DNA of 64,000 bases from an uncultured Clostridium sp. (GTDB lineage Bacteria; Bacillota; Clostridia; TANB77; CAG-508): NCBI GenBank assembly GCA_946497695.1, contig CAMMLJ010000001.1, positions 155,795 to 219,794 of the forward strand, read 5' to 3'. Below, piece by piece: positions 41,358-51,592 of the stretch (its first letter is position 1; each line of letters starts with the position of its first letter). A program made the position numbers and the translations under genes. Below the pieces are notes generated by a model. The model saw only the letters and a list, made by a program, of their open reading frames with translations, was not told the DNA's origin and did no database searches.

Positions 41358-42836
41358 ATGTCACTAATTCAAATAAAAAATTTAAGCTTTAGATATGATA
41401 ATGGAATAGAAGATATTTTTAATGATGTATCTGTTAATTTAGATACAAATTGGAAATTAGGTCTTATAGGTAGAAATGGAAAAGGAAAAACTACATTATT
41501 ACAAATTTTATGTGGAAAGCTAAACTATGCTGGAAAAATCATAAAGAATGTAGATATAGATTATTTTCCATTTAAAGTAAATGAAAACAAACTAACTATA
41601 GAGGTAATTCAAGATTTTTGTATGGCAGAAGATTGGGAAATTATTAAAGAATTAAATATTTTAAATTTTAATATAGAAGCATTATATAGAACTTTTCAAA
41701 CATTAAGTGGTGGAGAAAAAGTAAAAGCAATGCTTGTAGCACTATTTTTAAAAGAAAATAATTTCTTGTTAATTGATGAACCAACTAATCATTTGGATGA
41801 TACTTCAAAGATGGATGTAGAAAAATATTTAAAGAATAAAAAAGGATTTATTCTTGTATCACATGACAGGAATTTGTTAAATAAAGTTACAGATCATATT
41901 ATGGCTATAAATAATTCAAATATAGATATAATTCAAGGAAATTATTCTGTATGGAAAGAAGCTTTTGATAGGCAAAACAATTTCGAACTAAAGCAAAATG
42001 AAAAATTAGAAAAAGAAATAAAAAAATTGGAAAATGCAAGCAAAGAAAGTAAAAAATGGTCTAATTCAGCAGAGAAAGAAAAACAGAATAAAAGTGGAAG
42101 TAAAGAAATGCTAGACAAAGGCTTCTTAGGTCATAAAGCTGCTAAAATAATGAAAAAATCAAAAGTGTTAGAAGAAAGAAAAAATAAAAATATAGAAGAA
42201 ACTAAAAAGTTACTTTCTAATATAGATAATATAGAAAAATTAAAGATTGTACCACTGACATATGAAAAAAATGAACTTATTACTGCAACGAATTTTCAAA
42301 TAGAGTATAATAAGCCATTATTTAAACCTATAAATTTTTCTATACAAAATGGAGATAGAATATGCATTAAAGGGAAAAATGGTGCTGGAAAGTCTAGTAT
42401 TATAAAAGCAATTATTAATAAAGAAAATAAATATAAAGGAATTTTAAATATAGGAAATAACCTAAAAATATCATATGTACCACAAGATACACATATGTTA
42501 AAAGGTTCATTAAAATTATTTATTACACAAAATAAATTAAATGAAAGCGTATTTAGGGCAATGCTAGTAAAAATGGGAATAAGTCAAACAGAAATGCAAC
42601 ATGATTTAGAAAATTTAAGCGAGGGGCAAAAAAAGAAAATATTATTAGGAAAAAGTATATCAGAAAATGCTCATATTTACATTTGGGATGAGCCATTAAA
42701 TTACATAGATATACAAACTCGTGAGCAAATAGAAAATATGATTTTGGAATATAGTCCAACACTTTTATTTATAGAACATGACGAAATGTTTTGCGAAAAA
42801 GTAAGTAATAAATCCCCTATAATTTTAGAAAACTAG
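41358..42836 (+). CDS. ABC-F protein, Lsa/Vga-like ribosomal protection type
   Basis: The 492-residue soluble protein has two ATPase domains and no membrane helices. The first has GRNGKGKTT, TLSGGEKVK and LLIDEPTNHLD; the second GKNGAGKSS, NLSEGQKKK and IYIWDEPLNYID. Between them (about 190-295) is a Lys-rich linker (NASKESKKWSNSAEK), the part that reaches the ribosome in antibiotic-resistance ABC-F proteins. The N-terminus resembles Lsa and Vga proteins. It could protect against lincosamide, streptogramin A and pleuromutilin drugs, or be a housekeeping translation factor. Confidence 0.88.
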   Translation: MSLIQIKNLSFRYDNGIEDIFNDVSVNLDTNWKLGLIGRNGKGKTTLLQILCGKLNYAGKIIKNVDIDYFPFKVNENKLTIEVIQDFCMAEDWEIIKELNILNFNIEALYRTFQTLSGGEKVKAMLVALFLKENNFLLIDEPTNHLDDTSKMDVEKYLKNKKGFILVSHDRNLLNKVTDHIMAINNSNIDIIQGNYSVWKEAFDRQNNFELKQNEKLEKEIKKLENASKESKKWSNSAEKEKQNKSGSKEMLDKGFLGHKAAKIMKKSKVLEERKNKNIEETKKLLSNIDNIEKLKIVPLTYEKNELITATNFQIEYNKPLFKPINFSIQNGDRICIKGKNGAGKSSIIKAIINKENKYKGILNIGNNLKISYVPQDTHMLKGSLKLFITQNKLNESVFRAMLVKMGISQTEMQHDLENLSEGQKKKILLGKSISENAHIYIWDEPLNYIDIQTREQIENMILEYSPTLLFIEHDEMFCEKVSNKSPIILEN

Positions 42837-42855
42837 ATAATTCTTTTGGATTTCC

Positions 42856-42884
42856 TTGAATTAAATTGCTAAAAAGAGTATAAT
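42856..42884 (+). promoter_or_regulatory. Sigma-A promoter of the rsmE operon
   Basis: TTGAAT (42856-42861), 17 nt, TATAAT (42879-42884). Confidence 0.65.
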
Positions 42885-42915
42885 AAAATCGAAAAAATTA
42901 GATAGGAGCAGATAA

Positions 42916-43671
42916 ATGCCTAAATTTTTTATAAAAACGGAAAATCTAAAAGAAAATGAAGAAATATGGATTACGGGTAGTGACGTGAATCATATTAAAA
43001 ATGTATTAAGAAAAAAAATCGATGATAAGATTAATATTTGTAATTCAGATACTCAGGCAAATTATGAATGCATAATAAAAAATATAGAAGAAAATAAAAT
43101 AATATGCAAAATAATAAATGAAACAAAAAGTATGTCTGAATCCAGTTTGAATATAACTATTTTTCAAGGTTTGCCAAAATCAGATAAGATGGAATTAATA
43201 ATTCAAAAATCGACTGAACTGGGAGTAAAAACTATTGTCCCAGTAATTACTAAAAGAACGGTTGTAAAATTAAAGGACAAAGATAAACAAAACAAAGTAG
43301 ATAGATGGCGAAAAATTGCAGAGGTTGCTGCAAAACAATCTGGACGAGATATAATTCCTACAATAGAAAATATAATAAATATAGCTGATATAAAATTTGA
43401 AAATTATGATAAAGTTCTTGTCTTATACGAAAACGAGGAAAAGCTAAGCATAAAAGACGAGATAGCACAATTAAAAAATAATGATAAAGAAGAATTAAAT
43501 ATTGGTATTGTAATTGGTCCAGAAGGTGGATTTGCAGAAAGTGAGATAGAACAGCTAAAATTAAACCAAAATGTATCAGTAATAACATTAGGAAAGAGGA
43601 TTTTAAGAACCGAGACGGTAGCATTAGTAGTGAGTGGAATATTAATGTATGAATTAGGAGATTTAAATTAA
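42916..43671 (+). CDS. rsmE: 16S rRNA (uracil-1498-N3)-methyltransferase
   Basis: A SPOUT-class SAM methyltransferase that makes m3U1498. The 251 residues start with an N-terminal PUA-like domain (DVNHIKNVLRKKIDDKI) and end with the trefoil-knot motifs: KSTELGVKTIVPV, the GRDIIPTI region after KQS, VIGPEGGFAESEIEQL and LGKRILRTETVAL. Length is normal. It opens the operon leading into the yicC-gmk region, with its own promoter. Confidence 0.95.
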   Translation: MPKFFIKTENLKENEEIWITGSDVNHIKNVLRKKIDDKINICNSDTQANYECIIKNIEENKIICKIINETKSMSESSLNITIFQGLPKSDKMELIIQKSTELGVKTIVPVITKRTVVKLKDKDKQNKVDRWRKIAEVAAKQSGRDIIPTIENIINIADIKFENYDKVLVLYENEEKLSIKDEIAQLKNNDKEELNIGIVIGPEGGFAESEIEQLKLNQNVSVITLGKRILRTETVALVVSGILMYELGDLN

Positions 43672-43683
43672 GGAGTGTTAAAT

Positions 43684-44688
43684 ATGTCTAAAAAGAACAA
43701 AAAAGCAAAGAAAAACCAAACAAAAGCTAATAAACCAACTAATACTACAAAAGAGGTAATGCAAGAGAATAAAGAAGAAGTGATAAAAGAAGTAGCAAAT
43801 ACAGCTGAGCAAAAAGAAGAAAAGGCTGTAGAAGCGAAAAATGAAGAACAGAATAAAAAAGAGAAAATAGTAAAAGACGAGGTTAAAGAAACAACAGCAA
43901 AAGAAGAAGTAGAAGAAGCAAAGAAAGAAGAAAAGAAAAAGAAAGATAAAAAAGCTGAAAAGATAATTGCTGAAATCGAGAAAGAAAAGAAACAGCAAAA
44001 GAAAATGTCTAAAGAATATGAAAAAAAAGCAAATAAAAGTATATTTAAAAATGTAATAATTGCTATTGTAATATTAGCCTTTTGTATATTAAAAATATTA
44101 GGATATATGAATATAAGAGAAGATACTTTTGTCGTAGATTTAAAAGTATTTAGTATTTCTATACTAATATTCTCAATAATTTTATTTGAAAGAAGCTATA
44201 AAAAGATAGATTTAACATTATTTACACATGGACTGGAAGCTTTATTTGTTGCTATAGTAACATTATGCGAAGTATATATTTATCAATTGTTTGTAGATAA
44301 ATTTGTAATGGTCATTGCAATTGAATCATTGTTAATATCTGTATATTATATTATTAAATGTGTAAGGATATATAGTAAAACAAAAAAAGAATATTTAAGA
44401 AGTTTAAATGATATTAGTGAAATAGTTAAAGAAGAAAAAATTATAAAAATAGAAACACATAGGAGAAGAAACAAAAAGACAGAGGAAAAAAATATTACTG
44501 AACAAGCAGAAAACAAACAGGAGAAAAAAGAGAAGAAAGCAACTAAAGAAAAAGGCGAAAATAAGGAGCAAGAAGAAAATAAAGAAAAAGATAGCAATAA
44601 GAAAACTACAGCTCGAACCAAAGCGAATACACAAGCTAAATCAAATAATGGTGCAAAGAAAAAATCAAAAAAGAAGAAAAAGAAATAG
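43684..44688 (+). CDS. Membrane protein with long Lys/Glu-rich tails
   Basis: About 120 residues of Lys/Glu/Ala-rich, probably coiled-coil or disordered sequence precede four membrane helices (roughly residues 120-230, including IIAIVILAFCILKI and KVFSISILIFSIIL), and another basic, Lys-rich tail of about 80 residues (ending KKKSKKKKKK) follows. I do not recognise a family. The highly charged tails suggest binding to nucleic acid, ribosomes or the membrane surface. GTG at 43675 forms part of the AGGAG site, so the ATG at 43684 is used. It lies between rsmE and yicC. Confidence 0.75.
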   Translation: MSKKNKKAKKNQTKANKPTNTTKEVMQENKEEVIKEVANTAEQKEEKAVEAKNEEQNKKEKIVKDEVKETTAKEEVEEAKKEEKKKKDKKAEKIIAEIEKEKKQQKKMSKEYEKKANKSIFKNVIIAIVILAFCILKILGYMNIREDTFVVDLKVFSISILIFSIILFERSYKKIDLTLFTHGLEALFVAIVTLCEVYIYQLFVDKFVMVIAIESLLISVYYIIKCVRIYSKTKKEYLRSLNDISEIVKEEKIIKIETHRRRNKKTEEKNITEQAENKQEKKEKKATKEKGENKEQEENKEKDSNKKTTARTKANTQAKSNNGAKKKSKKKKKK

Positions 44689-44700
44689 GAGAGAAAAATA

Positions 44701-45582
44701 ATGATAAGAAGTATGACTGGTTTTGGTAGATGCTCTTATACTAATGCAGAAAGAGAGTATACTGTAGAAATTAAAGCAGTAAATCATAGATATGCTGATA
44801 TTAATATAAGACTTCCATATGTACTAAGTTTTTTAGAAGATAAAATAAAAAAGAAAATATTAGAAAAAATCGAAAGAGGAAAAATAGATGTCAGTATAAC
44901 TTTTGTAAATAATAGCAATTTAGGAAAGAAGATAACAATAAATCAGAGTTTAGCAAAAGCATATATCGAAGAATTAAAAAAACTAGAATCAGAAAATGAT
45001 ATAACTAATGATATAACAGTTATGAAAATAGCAAGACTGCCAGATGTTCTAAATATTAGCCAGGACGACAATTCAGATGTTTTGTGGGAAGAATTAAGTA
45101 ATGCTTTAGAGGAAGCTATAGCTAATTTAGTAGAAGCAAGAGAAACAGAAGGTAAAAAATTGTCAGAAGATATGCTTAAAAGACTAGATTTAATTAATGA
45201 GAATATTTTAAATATTTCACAATATTCTACTGGACTTATTGATCAATATGTAGTAAAATTAAAGGACAGAATAAAGGAAATGCTACAAACAGATATAGTA
45301 GATGAAGCAAGAATTTCACAAGAAGTAGTTCTATATGCAGACAAAACATCAATAGAAGAAGAAATCACAAGATTAAAAAGTCATATTGTACAATTTAAAG
45401 AACTATTACAATCTGAAAGTATTAAAAAAGCAGGAAAAAGATTAGATTTTATAATACAAGAGATGAATAGAGAGGTAAATACAATAGGTTCTAAATCAAA
45501 TTGTTTAGAAATAACAAATTTAGTAATAGAACTAAAAACTGAACTAGAAGATGTTAGAGAACAAGTTCAAAATATAGAATAG
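44701..45582 (+). CDS. yicC: YicC/YloC family endoribonuclease
   Basis: The 293-residue protein begins with the family signature [10 protein letters not shown] and has the [15 protein letters not shown] segment; the C-terminal part is the DUF1732 domain ([25 protein letters not shown] ... [21 protein letters not shown]). YicC-type proteins are endoribonucleases linked to RNA decay. Gene order yicC-remA-rpoZ-gmk is a Firmicutes hallmark. Confidence 0.95.
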   Translation: MIRSMTGFGRCSYTNAEREYTVEIKAVNHRYADINIRLPYVLSFLEDKIKKKILEKIERGKIDVSITFVNNSNLGKKITINQSLAKAYIEELKKLESENDITNDITVMKIARLPDVLNISQDDNSDVLWEELSNALEEAIANLVEARETEGKKLSEDMLKRLDLINENILNISQYSTGLIDQYVVKLKDRIKEMLQTDIVDEARISQEVVLYADKTSIEEEITRLKSHIVQFKELLQSESIKKAGKRLDFIIQEMNREVNTIGSKSNCLEITNLVIELKTELEDVREQVQNIE

Positions 45583-45596
45583 GAAGTGATTTTATA

Positions 45597-45845
45597 ATGC
45601 AATTAGTAAATATTGGTTTTGGAAATATAGTATCTGCAAATAGAATTATTGCAATAGTAAGCCCAGAATCTGCACCTATAAAAAGAATGGTGCAAGAAGC
45701 AAAGGATAAAGGAACAGCAATAGATGCTACATATGGAAGAAGAACAAGAGCTGTAGTTATTACAGACTCAGATCATCTAATACTTTCTGCACTTCAACCA
45801 GAGACAGTAGCATCAAGATTAGACAAAAATATAGAAAATAATTAA
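45597..45845 (+). CDS. remA: RemA/DUF370 family regulator
   Basis: The 82-residue protein matches Rem[55 protein letters not shown] and [10 protein letters not shown]. RemA is a DNA-binding activator of extracellular matrix genes in Bacillus and is kept as DUF370 in Clostridia beside gmk. AGGAAGTG is its ribosome site. Confidence 0.95.
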   Translation: MQLVNIGFGNIVSANRIIAIVSPESAPIKRMVQEAKDKGTAIDATYGRRTRAVVITDSDHLILSALQPETVASRLDKNIENN

Positions 45846-45858
45846 GGAGGAATTTAAT

Positions 45859-46047
45859 ATGTTGGTTAAACCATCTGTAACAGATTTATTAACAAAAGTA
45901 GATAATAGATATACTTTAGTAATTATGGTTTCAAAAAGAGCAAGACAAATAGCATCAGGTAAACCTACTGTAACAAAAGTAAAATCTAATTCAGCTGTAA
46001 CACTAGCAACTAACGAAGTAGCTGAAGGAAAGGTGGTTGTATGCTAG
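45859..46047 (+). CDS. rpoZ: RNA polymerase omega subunit
   Basis: The 62-residue protein carries the omega motif DLLTKVDNRYTLVIMVSKRARQI followed by a variable segment; it promotes assembly of the beta-prime subunit. It is at the small end for the family. It precedes gmk, reversing the gmk-rpoZ order usual in many Firmicutes, and overlaps it by 7 nt. Confidence 0.93.
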   Translation: MLVKPSVTDLLTKVDNRYTLVIMVSKRARQIASGKPTVTKVKSNSAVTLATNEVAEGKVVVC

Positions 46048-46616
46048 TTATACTGTCTGGCGTTGCGGGAGCTGGAAAAAATACAATTCAAAAAGAATTA
46101 ATTAAAAGAATGGAAAACGTTATAGCAATACCTTCTTATACAGATAGAGAAGTGAGACCAGGAGATGTACCAGGTGAGACATATAATTTTGTTTCAACAG
46201 AAGAATTTGAAAGAATGATAAAAGATGGGGAATTATATGAATATGACGTACATCATAATCATTATTATGGGACATCAAGAAAAATCTTAAATGAAAAAAT
46301 AAAAGAAGGAAAAATTATTGTAAAAGATATAGATGTAAATGGAACTCAACATTTAATAGAACTATTAAAGCAAGACACTAAAGTAGTAACAATATTTTTA
46401 AGAGTTCCAAAAGCCGAACTACAAAAAAGATTAGAAAGTAGAATAGATAAACCAAGCCCAAAAGAGATTCAATTAAGACTAAATAGGTTTGATTTTGAAG
46501 AATCAAAAATTGGGATATATGACTATGTAATAAAAAATAACGATTTAGAAAAAACGGTATCTATAATACAACAAATAATCCAAGAAGAAGCAAAAGTAAA
46601 AAATCCAGAGTTTTAA
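46041..46616 (+). CDS. gmk: Guanylate kinase
   Basis: Phosphorylates GMP to GDP. The 191 residues have the P-loop SGVAGAGKNT, a GMP-binding stretch PSYTDREVRPGDVPGETYNFVS, the YEYDVHHNHYYGTS segment and LRVPKAELQKRLESR. The P-loop departs from the usual SGxSGxGKGT (Ala for Ser, Asn for Gly), a mild oddity; other motifs are intact. GAAAGG in the rpoZ end serves as its ribosome site. Confidence 0.93.
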   Translation: MLVILSGVAGAGKNTIQKELIKRMENVIAIPSYTDREVRPGDVPGETYNFVSTEEFERMIKDGELYEYDVHHNHYYGTSRKILNEKIKEGKIIVKDIDVNGTQHLIELLKQDTKVVTIFLRVPKAELQKRLESRIDKPSPKEIQLRLNRFDFEESKIGIYDYVIKNNDLEKTVSIIQQIIQEEAKVKNPEF

Positions 46617-46694
46617 AATTAAGATATTGTTGTTCTTATAATAAAAGAATAATGATATCTTTTTCTATTATATAGTAGGATATAAGGAGACAAA

Positions 46695-48935
46695 ATGATA
46701 GCAGAAGTAATTATAGAATCTAATGTAAAAACTTTAAATAGGCATTTTGACTACAATATACCAAAAGAGATGGAAAATAACATATCTATAGGAAGTAGAG
46801 TCCTAATTCCTTTTGGTAGAAGTAAAAAATTAGAAGAAGGATTTGTAACAAATATTAAAGAAAGCACAGACTATGAAGTAAAAGACATCGCTAAAATAGA
46901 GGAACAATCACTAACAACAGAAAAAATAATTTTAGCTAAATGGATGGCAAAGAGATATTTTTCGAATGTGGCAGAATGCATGAAATTAATGCTTAAACCA
47001 GGAACAACAACAAAGAATTTTGCAAAGCGAGCAAAAGATAAAACAGCAATATTTGTTTCTTTAGTTATGAGTAATGAACAAACAATAGATTATATCAACA
47101 ATAAAAAGATAAAATCAGAAAAGCAAAAAAATATTTTAAATTATTTAATAAAAAATGGACAAACTATGCAAGCAGAATTAATAGAAAAAACAGATACTTC
47201 AAGAGCAATTATAAAAACATTAGAAAAGAATGGCTTTTTAAAATTGCAAGAACAAAAGGTAGTAAGAAATCCATTATTAAACAAAGATATTACAAGAACA
47301 AAGAATTTACAATTCACAGCTGAACAACAATTAGCTTATTCTAAAATTGCAGATTCAATAGATAAAAAAGAATATAAGAAATATTTGCTATATGGCGTAA
47401 CTGGTTCTGGAAAAACGGAGATATATTTACAATTAATAGAAAAGATAGTAAATCAAGGCAAAAGTGCTATAATGCTAGTTCCAGAAATTTCACTTACTCC
47501 ACAAATGATTAATAGATTTATAGAAAGGTTTGGAAAAGACATTATTTCTGTACTACACAGTAAATTATCAGTTGGTGAAAGACATGATAGTTGGGAACGA
47601 ATAGAAAATGGCGAGGCAAGAATTGTTATAGGTGCAAGGTCAGCGATTTTTGCACCAGTTAAAAATCTTGGTATAATAATAATTGATGAAGAACATGATT
47701 CTTCTTATAAATCAGAAATGCCACCTAGATATAATGCGAAAGAGGTAGCAACAGAGCTTGGTAAATACAATAAAATACCTGTACTATTAGGAAGTGCAAC
47801 ACCTGATATAACAATATTTTATGAAGCACAAAATGGAAACATAGAACTTTTAAAATTAACTAAAAGAGCCAATAATTCTAATTTGCCAAGTGTGCAAGTT
47901 GTAGATTTAAAACAGGAACTTGCAAATGGCAATAGAACAATGATTAGTGTTAAATTATATAAATTAATAGAAGAGAATTTAAAAAACAAGAAACAAACGA
48001 TTCTTTTTTTAAATAGAAGGGGTTTTTCTACATTTATAATGTGTAGAGATTGCGGATATGTTGCTAAATGCAAAAATTGTAATATAAGCCTTACATATCA
48101 CAAAAAAGAAGAAAAATTAAAATGCCACTATTGTGGATATGAGGAACCTTTAGTAAAAATATGTCCTAATTGTGGTAGCAAAAAAATAAGACATTTTGGA
48201 ACAGGAACTCAAAAATTAGAACTGGAAATAAATAAAATGTTTCCAAAAGCTTCAACAATTAGAATGGATATAGACACAGTGACAAAGAAAAATTCACATG
48301 AAGAAATTCTTAGAAAGTTCAATGAGGAAAAAATAGATATACTAATTGGAACACAAATGATTGTTAAAGGCCATCATTTTCCAGAAGTTACATTAGTTGG
48401 TGTTGTTTCTGCAGATGGAAGTCTAAATATAGATGATTATAGGGCAAGTGAAAGAACATTCGATTTGCTTGTACAAGTAGCAGGAAGAGCTGGAAGAGAA
48501 AAATTACCAGGAAATGTAATAATTCAAACATATAATCCAGATAATTATAGTATTCAATATTCTAAAAAGCAAAACTATGAAGAGTTTTATAATGTAGAAA
48601 TAAAATTAAGAAAGCAATTGAGATATCCGCCTTTTTGTGATATAATTATGTTTGGAATAAGCGGTGAAAGAGAAGAAATTATATCTAAAACTGCTAATCA
48701 ACTATATGCTAATTTACATAAAAAAATACAACAAGAAGATATATCTGCAAATATTTTAAAACCATTACCTGCACCAATAGACAAAATAAGAAATAGGTAT
48801 AGATGGAGAATAATAATAAAAGCAGAAGTAAACGACAAATTAATAGAGATTATAAATGAATGCTTATATGACAAAGAATTATTAAAAAATAATGCAAGAG
48901 TTATTGCAGATATAAATCCGACAAATATGATGTGA
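46695..48935 (+). CDS. priA: Primosomal protein N', replication restart helicase
   Basis: PriA reloads the replisome at stalled forks. The 746 residues show a 3'-end-binding N-terminal domain (NRHFDYNIP), Walker A GVTGSGKTE, the DEEHD box of superfamily 2, four CxxC zinc knuckles (CRDCGYVAKCKNC, CHYCGYEE, CPNCGSKKI), and the helicase motifs IGTQMIVKGHHFPEV and QVAGRAGR. All expected parts are present. coaBC, often beside priA in Firmicutes, is absent here. Confidence 0.96.
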   Translation: MIAEVIIESNVKTLNRHFDYNIPKEMENNISIGSRVLIPFGRSKKLEEGFVTNIKESTDYEVKDIAKIEEQSLTTEKIILAKWMAKRYFSNVAECMKLMLKPGTTTKNFAKRAKDKTAIFVSLVMSNEQTIDYINNKKIKSEKQKNILNYLIKNGQTMQAELIEKTDTSRAIIKTLEKNGFLKLQEQKVVRNPLLNKDITRTKNLQFTAEQQLAYSKIADSIDKKEYKKYLLYGVTGSGKTEIYLQLIEKIVNQGKSAIMLVPEISLTPQMINRFIERFGKDIISVLHSKLSVGERHDSWERIENGEARIVIGARSAIFAPVKNLGIIIIDEEHDSSYKSEMPPRYNAKEVATELGKYNKIPVLLGSATPDITIFYEAQNGNIELLKLTKRANNSNLPSVQVVDLKQELANGNRTMISVKLYKLIEENLKNKKQTILFLNRRGFSTFIMCRDCGYVAKCKNCNISLTYHKKEEKLKCHYCGYEEPLVKICPNCGSKKIRHFGTGTQKLELEINKMFPKASTIRMDIDTVTKKNSHEEILRKFNEEKIDILIGTQMIVKGHHFPEVTLVGVVSADGSLNIDDYRASERTFDLLVQVAGRAGREKLPGNVIIQTYNPDNYSIQYSKKQNYEEFYNVEIKLRKQLRYPPFCDIIMFGISGEREEIISKTANQLYANLHKKIQQEDISANILKPLPAPIDKIRNRYRWRIIIKAEVNDKLIEIINECLYDKELLKNNARVIADINPTNMM

Positions 48936-48956
48936 TTTTTATAAAAGGAGGAAAAA

Positions 48957-49430
48957 ATGGCAATTAGATTAATTAGACAAAACGGAGATGAAATATTAAG
49001 AAAAAGAGCAAGGGAAGTAGAAAAGTTTGATGATAAATTAAAAGAACTTGTAGATGATATGATAGAAACTATGCATAAAAATAACGGAGTAGGATTAGCT
49101 GCACAACAAGTTGGAATATTAAAAAGGGTTATTGTAATAGATATATACGATGGAAAGGGCCCTATTGTATTAATAAATCCTGTAATTACAAAAACAAAAG
49201 GAGAACATGAGGTAGAAGAAGGTTGCTTAAGTTTTCCTAATCAATTTGCTGTACTTTTAAGACCAAAAGAAGTAGAAGCAGAATATTATGATTTAGAAGG
49301 TAAAAAACAAAAAATTAAAGCAAAAGACTTATTAGCACAAGCAATTTGTCACGAGACTGATCATTTGGATGGAATTTTATTTGTAGATAATATGTTACCT
49401 GGAACATTAGAAACTATTAAACCAGAATAA
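48957..49430 (+). CDS. def: Peptide deformylase
   Basis: Removes the formyl group from nascent Met. The 157-residue enzyme has the three motifs GVGLAAQQVG, EEGCLSFP and HETDHLDG; the Cys and two His bind the metal and Glu is catalytic (Asp follows the second His, as HExxH-like HETDH). It is followed by fmt, the enzyme that adds the group. Confidence 0.96.
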   Translation: MAIRLIRQNGDEILRKRAREVEKFDDKLKELVDDMIETMHKNNGVGLAAQQVGILKRVIVIDIYDGKGPIVLINPVITKTKGEHEVEEGCLSFPNQFAVLLRPKEVEAEYYDLEGKKQKIKAKDLLAQAICHETDHLDGILFVDNMLPGTLETIKPE

Positions 49431-49469
49431 TGTATATAGATTATTTGTAATTTTAAAAGGAGATTGTTT

Positions 49470-50465
49470 ATGTTAAAAGTATTATTTATGGGGACTCCAG
49501 ATTTTGCACAAGAATCATTAAAAAGCATATATGGTGCAGGATTCGAAATAATTGGAGTAGTAACAAATCCAGATAAGCCAAAAGGAAGAGGAATGAAATT
49601 AGCATATTCACCAGTAAAAGAATTTGCTTTGGAAAAGGGATTAAAAATTTATCAACCAATTAAAATAAGAAACAATACTGAATTTTTAGACGAGATAAAA
49701 AACTTAAAGCCAGATGTAATTTGTGTTGTAGCTTATGGAAAAATCTTACCAAAGGAAGTATTGGAAATTCCAAAACTAGGATGTATAAATGTTCATGGTT
49801 CATTACTTCCTAAATATAGAGGAGCTGCGCCAATTCAATGGGCAGTTTTAAATGGTGACAAAATCACTGGAATTACAACAATGTATATGAATGAAGGAAT
49901 GGATACAGGCGATATGATTCTTAAAGAAGAAGTTGAAATTGGCCCAGAGGAAACAACAGGAGAATTATGGCAAAAACTTTCTAAGATTGGTGGAGAAATC
50001 TTAGTAAAGACTTTAAAATTAATAGAAGAAGGTAAAGCACCAAGGGAGAAACAACCAGAAGAATTTTCTTTAGCACCGATGCTTAATAAAGAAATGGCTT
50101 TAATAGACTGGGAAAACTCTGATATAAATAAGATTCATAATTTAATTAGAGGACTTAACCCAATAATGGGAGCATATTCATATATAGATGGTAAGAAAAT
50201 CAAATTTTGGAAGTCAAAAGTATTAACAAAAGAAGAATTCTTTTCGTACAAAACCGAATTTGAAGAATATGAAGCTAAGTTTAATAATCTAGTACCAGGA
50301 ACAATTTTAATTGCAGATGACAAAGATGGTCTATATATAAAAGCCAATGGAGGAGTATTAAAAATATTAGAGATCCAAGGAGAAAACGCTAAAAGAATGG
50401 CAACAGCAGATTTTTTAAGAGGAAATCATTTGATTGCAGGAATGTTTTTTTCTAAAGAGGTATAA
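49470..50465 (+). CDS. fmt: Methionyl-tRNA formyltransferase
   Basis: Formylates initiator Met-tRNA. Motifs: LFMGTPDFA at the N-terminus, NPDKPKGRGMKL, INVHGSLLPKYRGAAPIQWA (with the SLLP loop) and ITTMYMNEGMDTGDMI. The 331-residue protein has the usual C-terminal OB-like domain. The start at 49470 is chosen over TTG at 49464 because AAAGGAG sits 8 nt before it. Confidence 0.96.
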   Translation: MLKVLFMGTPDFAQESLKSIYGAGFEIIGVVTNPDKPKGRGMKLAYSPVKEFALEKGLKIYQPIKIRNNTEFLDEIKNLKPDVICVVAYGKILPKEVLEIPKLGCINVHGSLLPKYRGAAPIQWAVLNGDKITGITTMYMNEGMDTGDMILKEEVEIGPEETTGELWQKLSKIGGEILVKTLKLIEEGKAPREKQPEEFSLAPMLNKEMALIDWENSDINKIHNLIRGLNPIMGAYSYIDGKKIKFWKSKVLTKEEFFSYKTEFEEYEAKFNNLVPGTILIADDKDGLYIKANGGVLKILEIQGENAKRMATADFLRGNHLIAGMFFSKEV

Positions 50466-50504
50466 TATAAATATTTTTGTTAAAATAGTTGTAAAAATAT
50501 ATAG

Positions 50505-50549
50505 AAATTGATATACTTGATACAGATTTTAAGTATATCAATTTTTTGT
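50505..50549 (+). terminator. Intrinsic terminator of the rsmE-fmt block
   Basis: A 14-bp stem (AAATTGATATACTT on the left arm) with a 12-nt loop and T run. Confidence 0.85.
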
Positions 50550-50620
50550 TGTGTAAGAAGATTTATGTAATTAAATTTACAATGTATGCAATAAGAAAAT
50601 AAAAATAGGAGGGAATAATT

Positions 50621-51013
50621 ATGGAAGAAACAAATGAGAACTTGGTAGAAAATATTTTAAACGAGGAAGAAGATAATATAAATATTGCAGAAGAAGTTAT
50701 AACAACTATAGCAGGAATTGCAGTTTCAGATATTTCAGGTGTTGCTGAAATGGCAGGAGGAATTGCAGGTGAAATAACAGAGGTTCTAAGTGGAAAGAAA
50801 AACTTAAGCAAAGGTATTAAAGCAGAAACTGATGGAAATAATGTAAAAATAGATGTAAATATAATTGTAAACTATGGAGTACGTATTCCAGATGTAGCTT
50901 TTGATATTCAAAATAAAGTAAAACAAGCTGTAGAAACAATGACTGGACTAAAAGTTGATGAAGTAAATGTACATGTTCAAGGTGTAAATATAGAAAAAAC
51001 AGAAGAAAACTAA
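50621..51013 (+). CDS. Asp23/Gls24 family envelope stress protein
   Basis: 130 residues of the Asp23 fold: NIAEEVITTIAGIAVSDISGVAEMAG, VKIDVNIIVNYGVRIPDVAFDIQNKV and VDEVNVHVQGVNI. In Gram-positives Asp23 is tethered to the membrane by AmaP, encoded next here. The family responds to cell-wall and alkaline stress. AGGAGGG precedes the start; the operon runs to nusB and xseAB. Confidence 0.95.
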   Translation: MEETNENLVENILNEEEDNINIAEEVITTIAGIAVSDISGVAEMAGGIAGEITEVLSGKKNLSKGIKAETDGNNVKIDVNIIVNYGVRIPDVAFDIQNKVKQAVETMTGLKVDEVNVHVQGVNIEKTEEN

Positions 51014-51023
51014 GGAGGAGAAT

Positions 51024-51578
51024 ATGAAATTTTTAGATAGATTTATATTAGTTATATTTTCAATAATAATGTTTGTATTATCAGTTATTACAGCAAGTAT
51101 AATATTTGGATGGATAGAATTAGAAAATTTAACACCATATTTAGAAACAGGCTTATCTACAGAACCAGTTTCTAATATAATATTAGGTGTTTCAATTGTG
51201 TTTATACTACTAGCATTAAAAGCAATTTTCTTTGGCGGTAAAGATGAAAGAGCCACTAAAGATGGTATTTTAATGGAAAATGATAATGGAAGACTATTAA
51301 TTTCTAAAGATACTTTGGAAAATTTAGTAGTAAATATAGTTAATGGTTTTGACGGAACAGAAAATGTGGTAGCAAAAGTTGGATTAGATAAAGAAAATAA
51401 TTTAATGGTATATGTTACATTATATGTACATCCAAATATTGTAATAAAAGATTTAACTGCAAATATACAAAATAGAGTAAAAGAAGCAATAAAGAAAACT
51501 TCAGATTTAGAAACTAAAGCAGTAAATGTAAGAGTTAGAAATATTACTCCAACAGTAGAAAACAAGGTAGAAGGTTAG
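51024..51578 (+). CDS. amaP: AmaP, Asp23 membrane anchor
   Basis: Two N-terminal membrane helices (about 5-28 and 50-70) are followed by an Asp23-like domain (NDNGRLLISKDTLENLVVNIVNGF ... TLYVHPNIVIKDLTANIQNRV ... AVNVRVRNI), the composition of AmaP proteins. 184 residues, slightly short. Adjacent to asp23, consistent with complex formation at the membrane. Confidence 0.93.
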   Translation: MKFLDRFILVIFSIIMFVLSVITASIIFGWIELENLTPYLETGLSTEPVSNIILGVSIVFILLALKAIFFGGKDERATKDGILMENDNGRLLISKDTLENLVVNIVNGFDGTENVVAKVGLDKENNLMVYVTLYVHPNIVIKDLTANIQNRVKEAIKKTSDLETKAVNVRVRNITPTVENKVEG

Positions 51579-51592
51579 AAAGGGAGATAAAT

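Noticed and set aside
43678..43998. Long Phe/Leu-rich minus-strand ORF opposite the Lys-rich membrane protein gene
   Set aside because: It is the antisense shadow of the Lys/Glu-rich coding sequence (AAA/GAA read backwards give TTT/TTC); no ribosome site or promoter.
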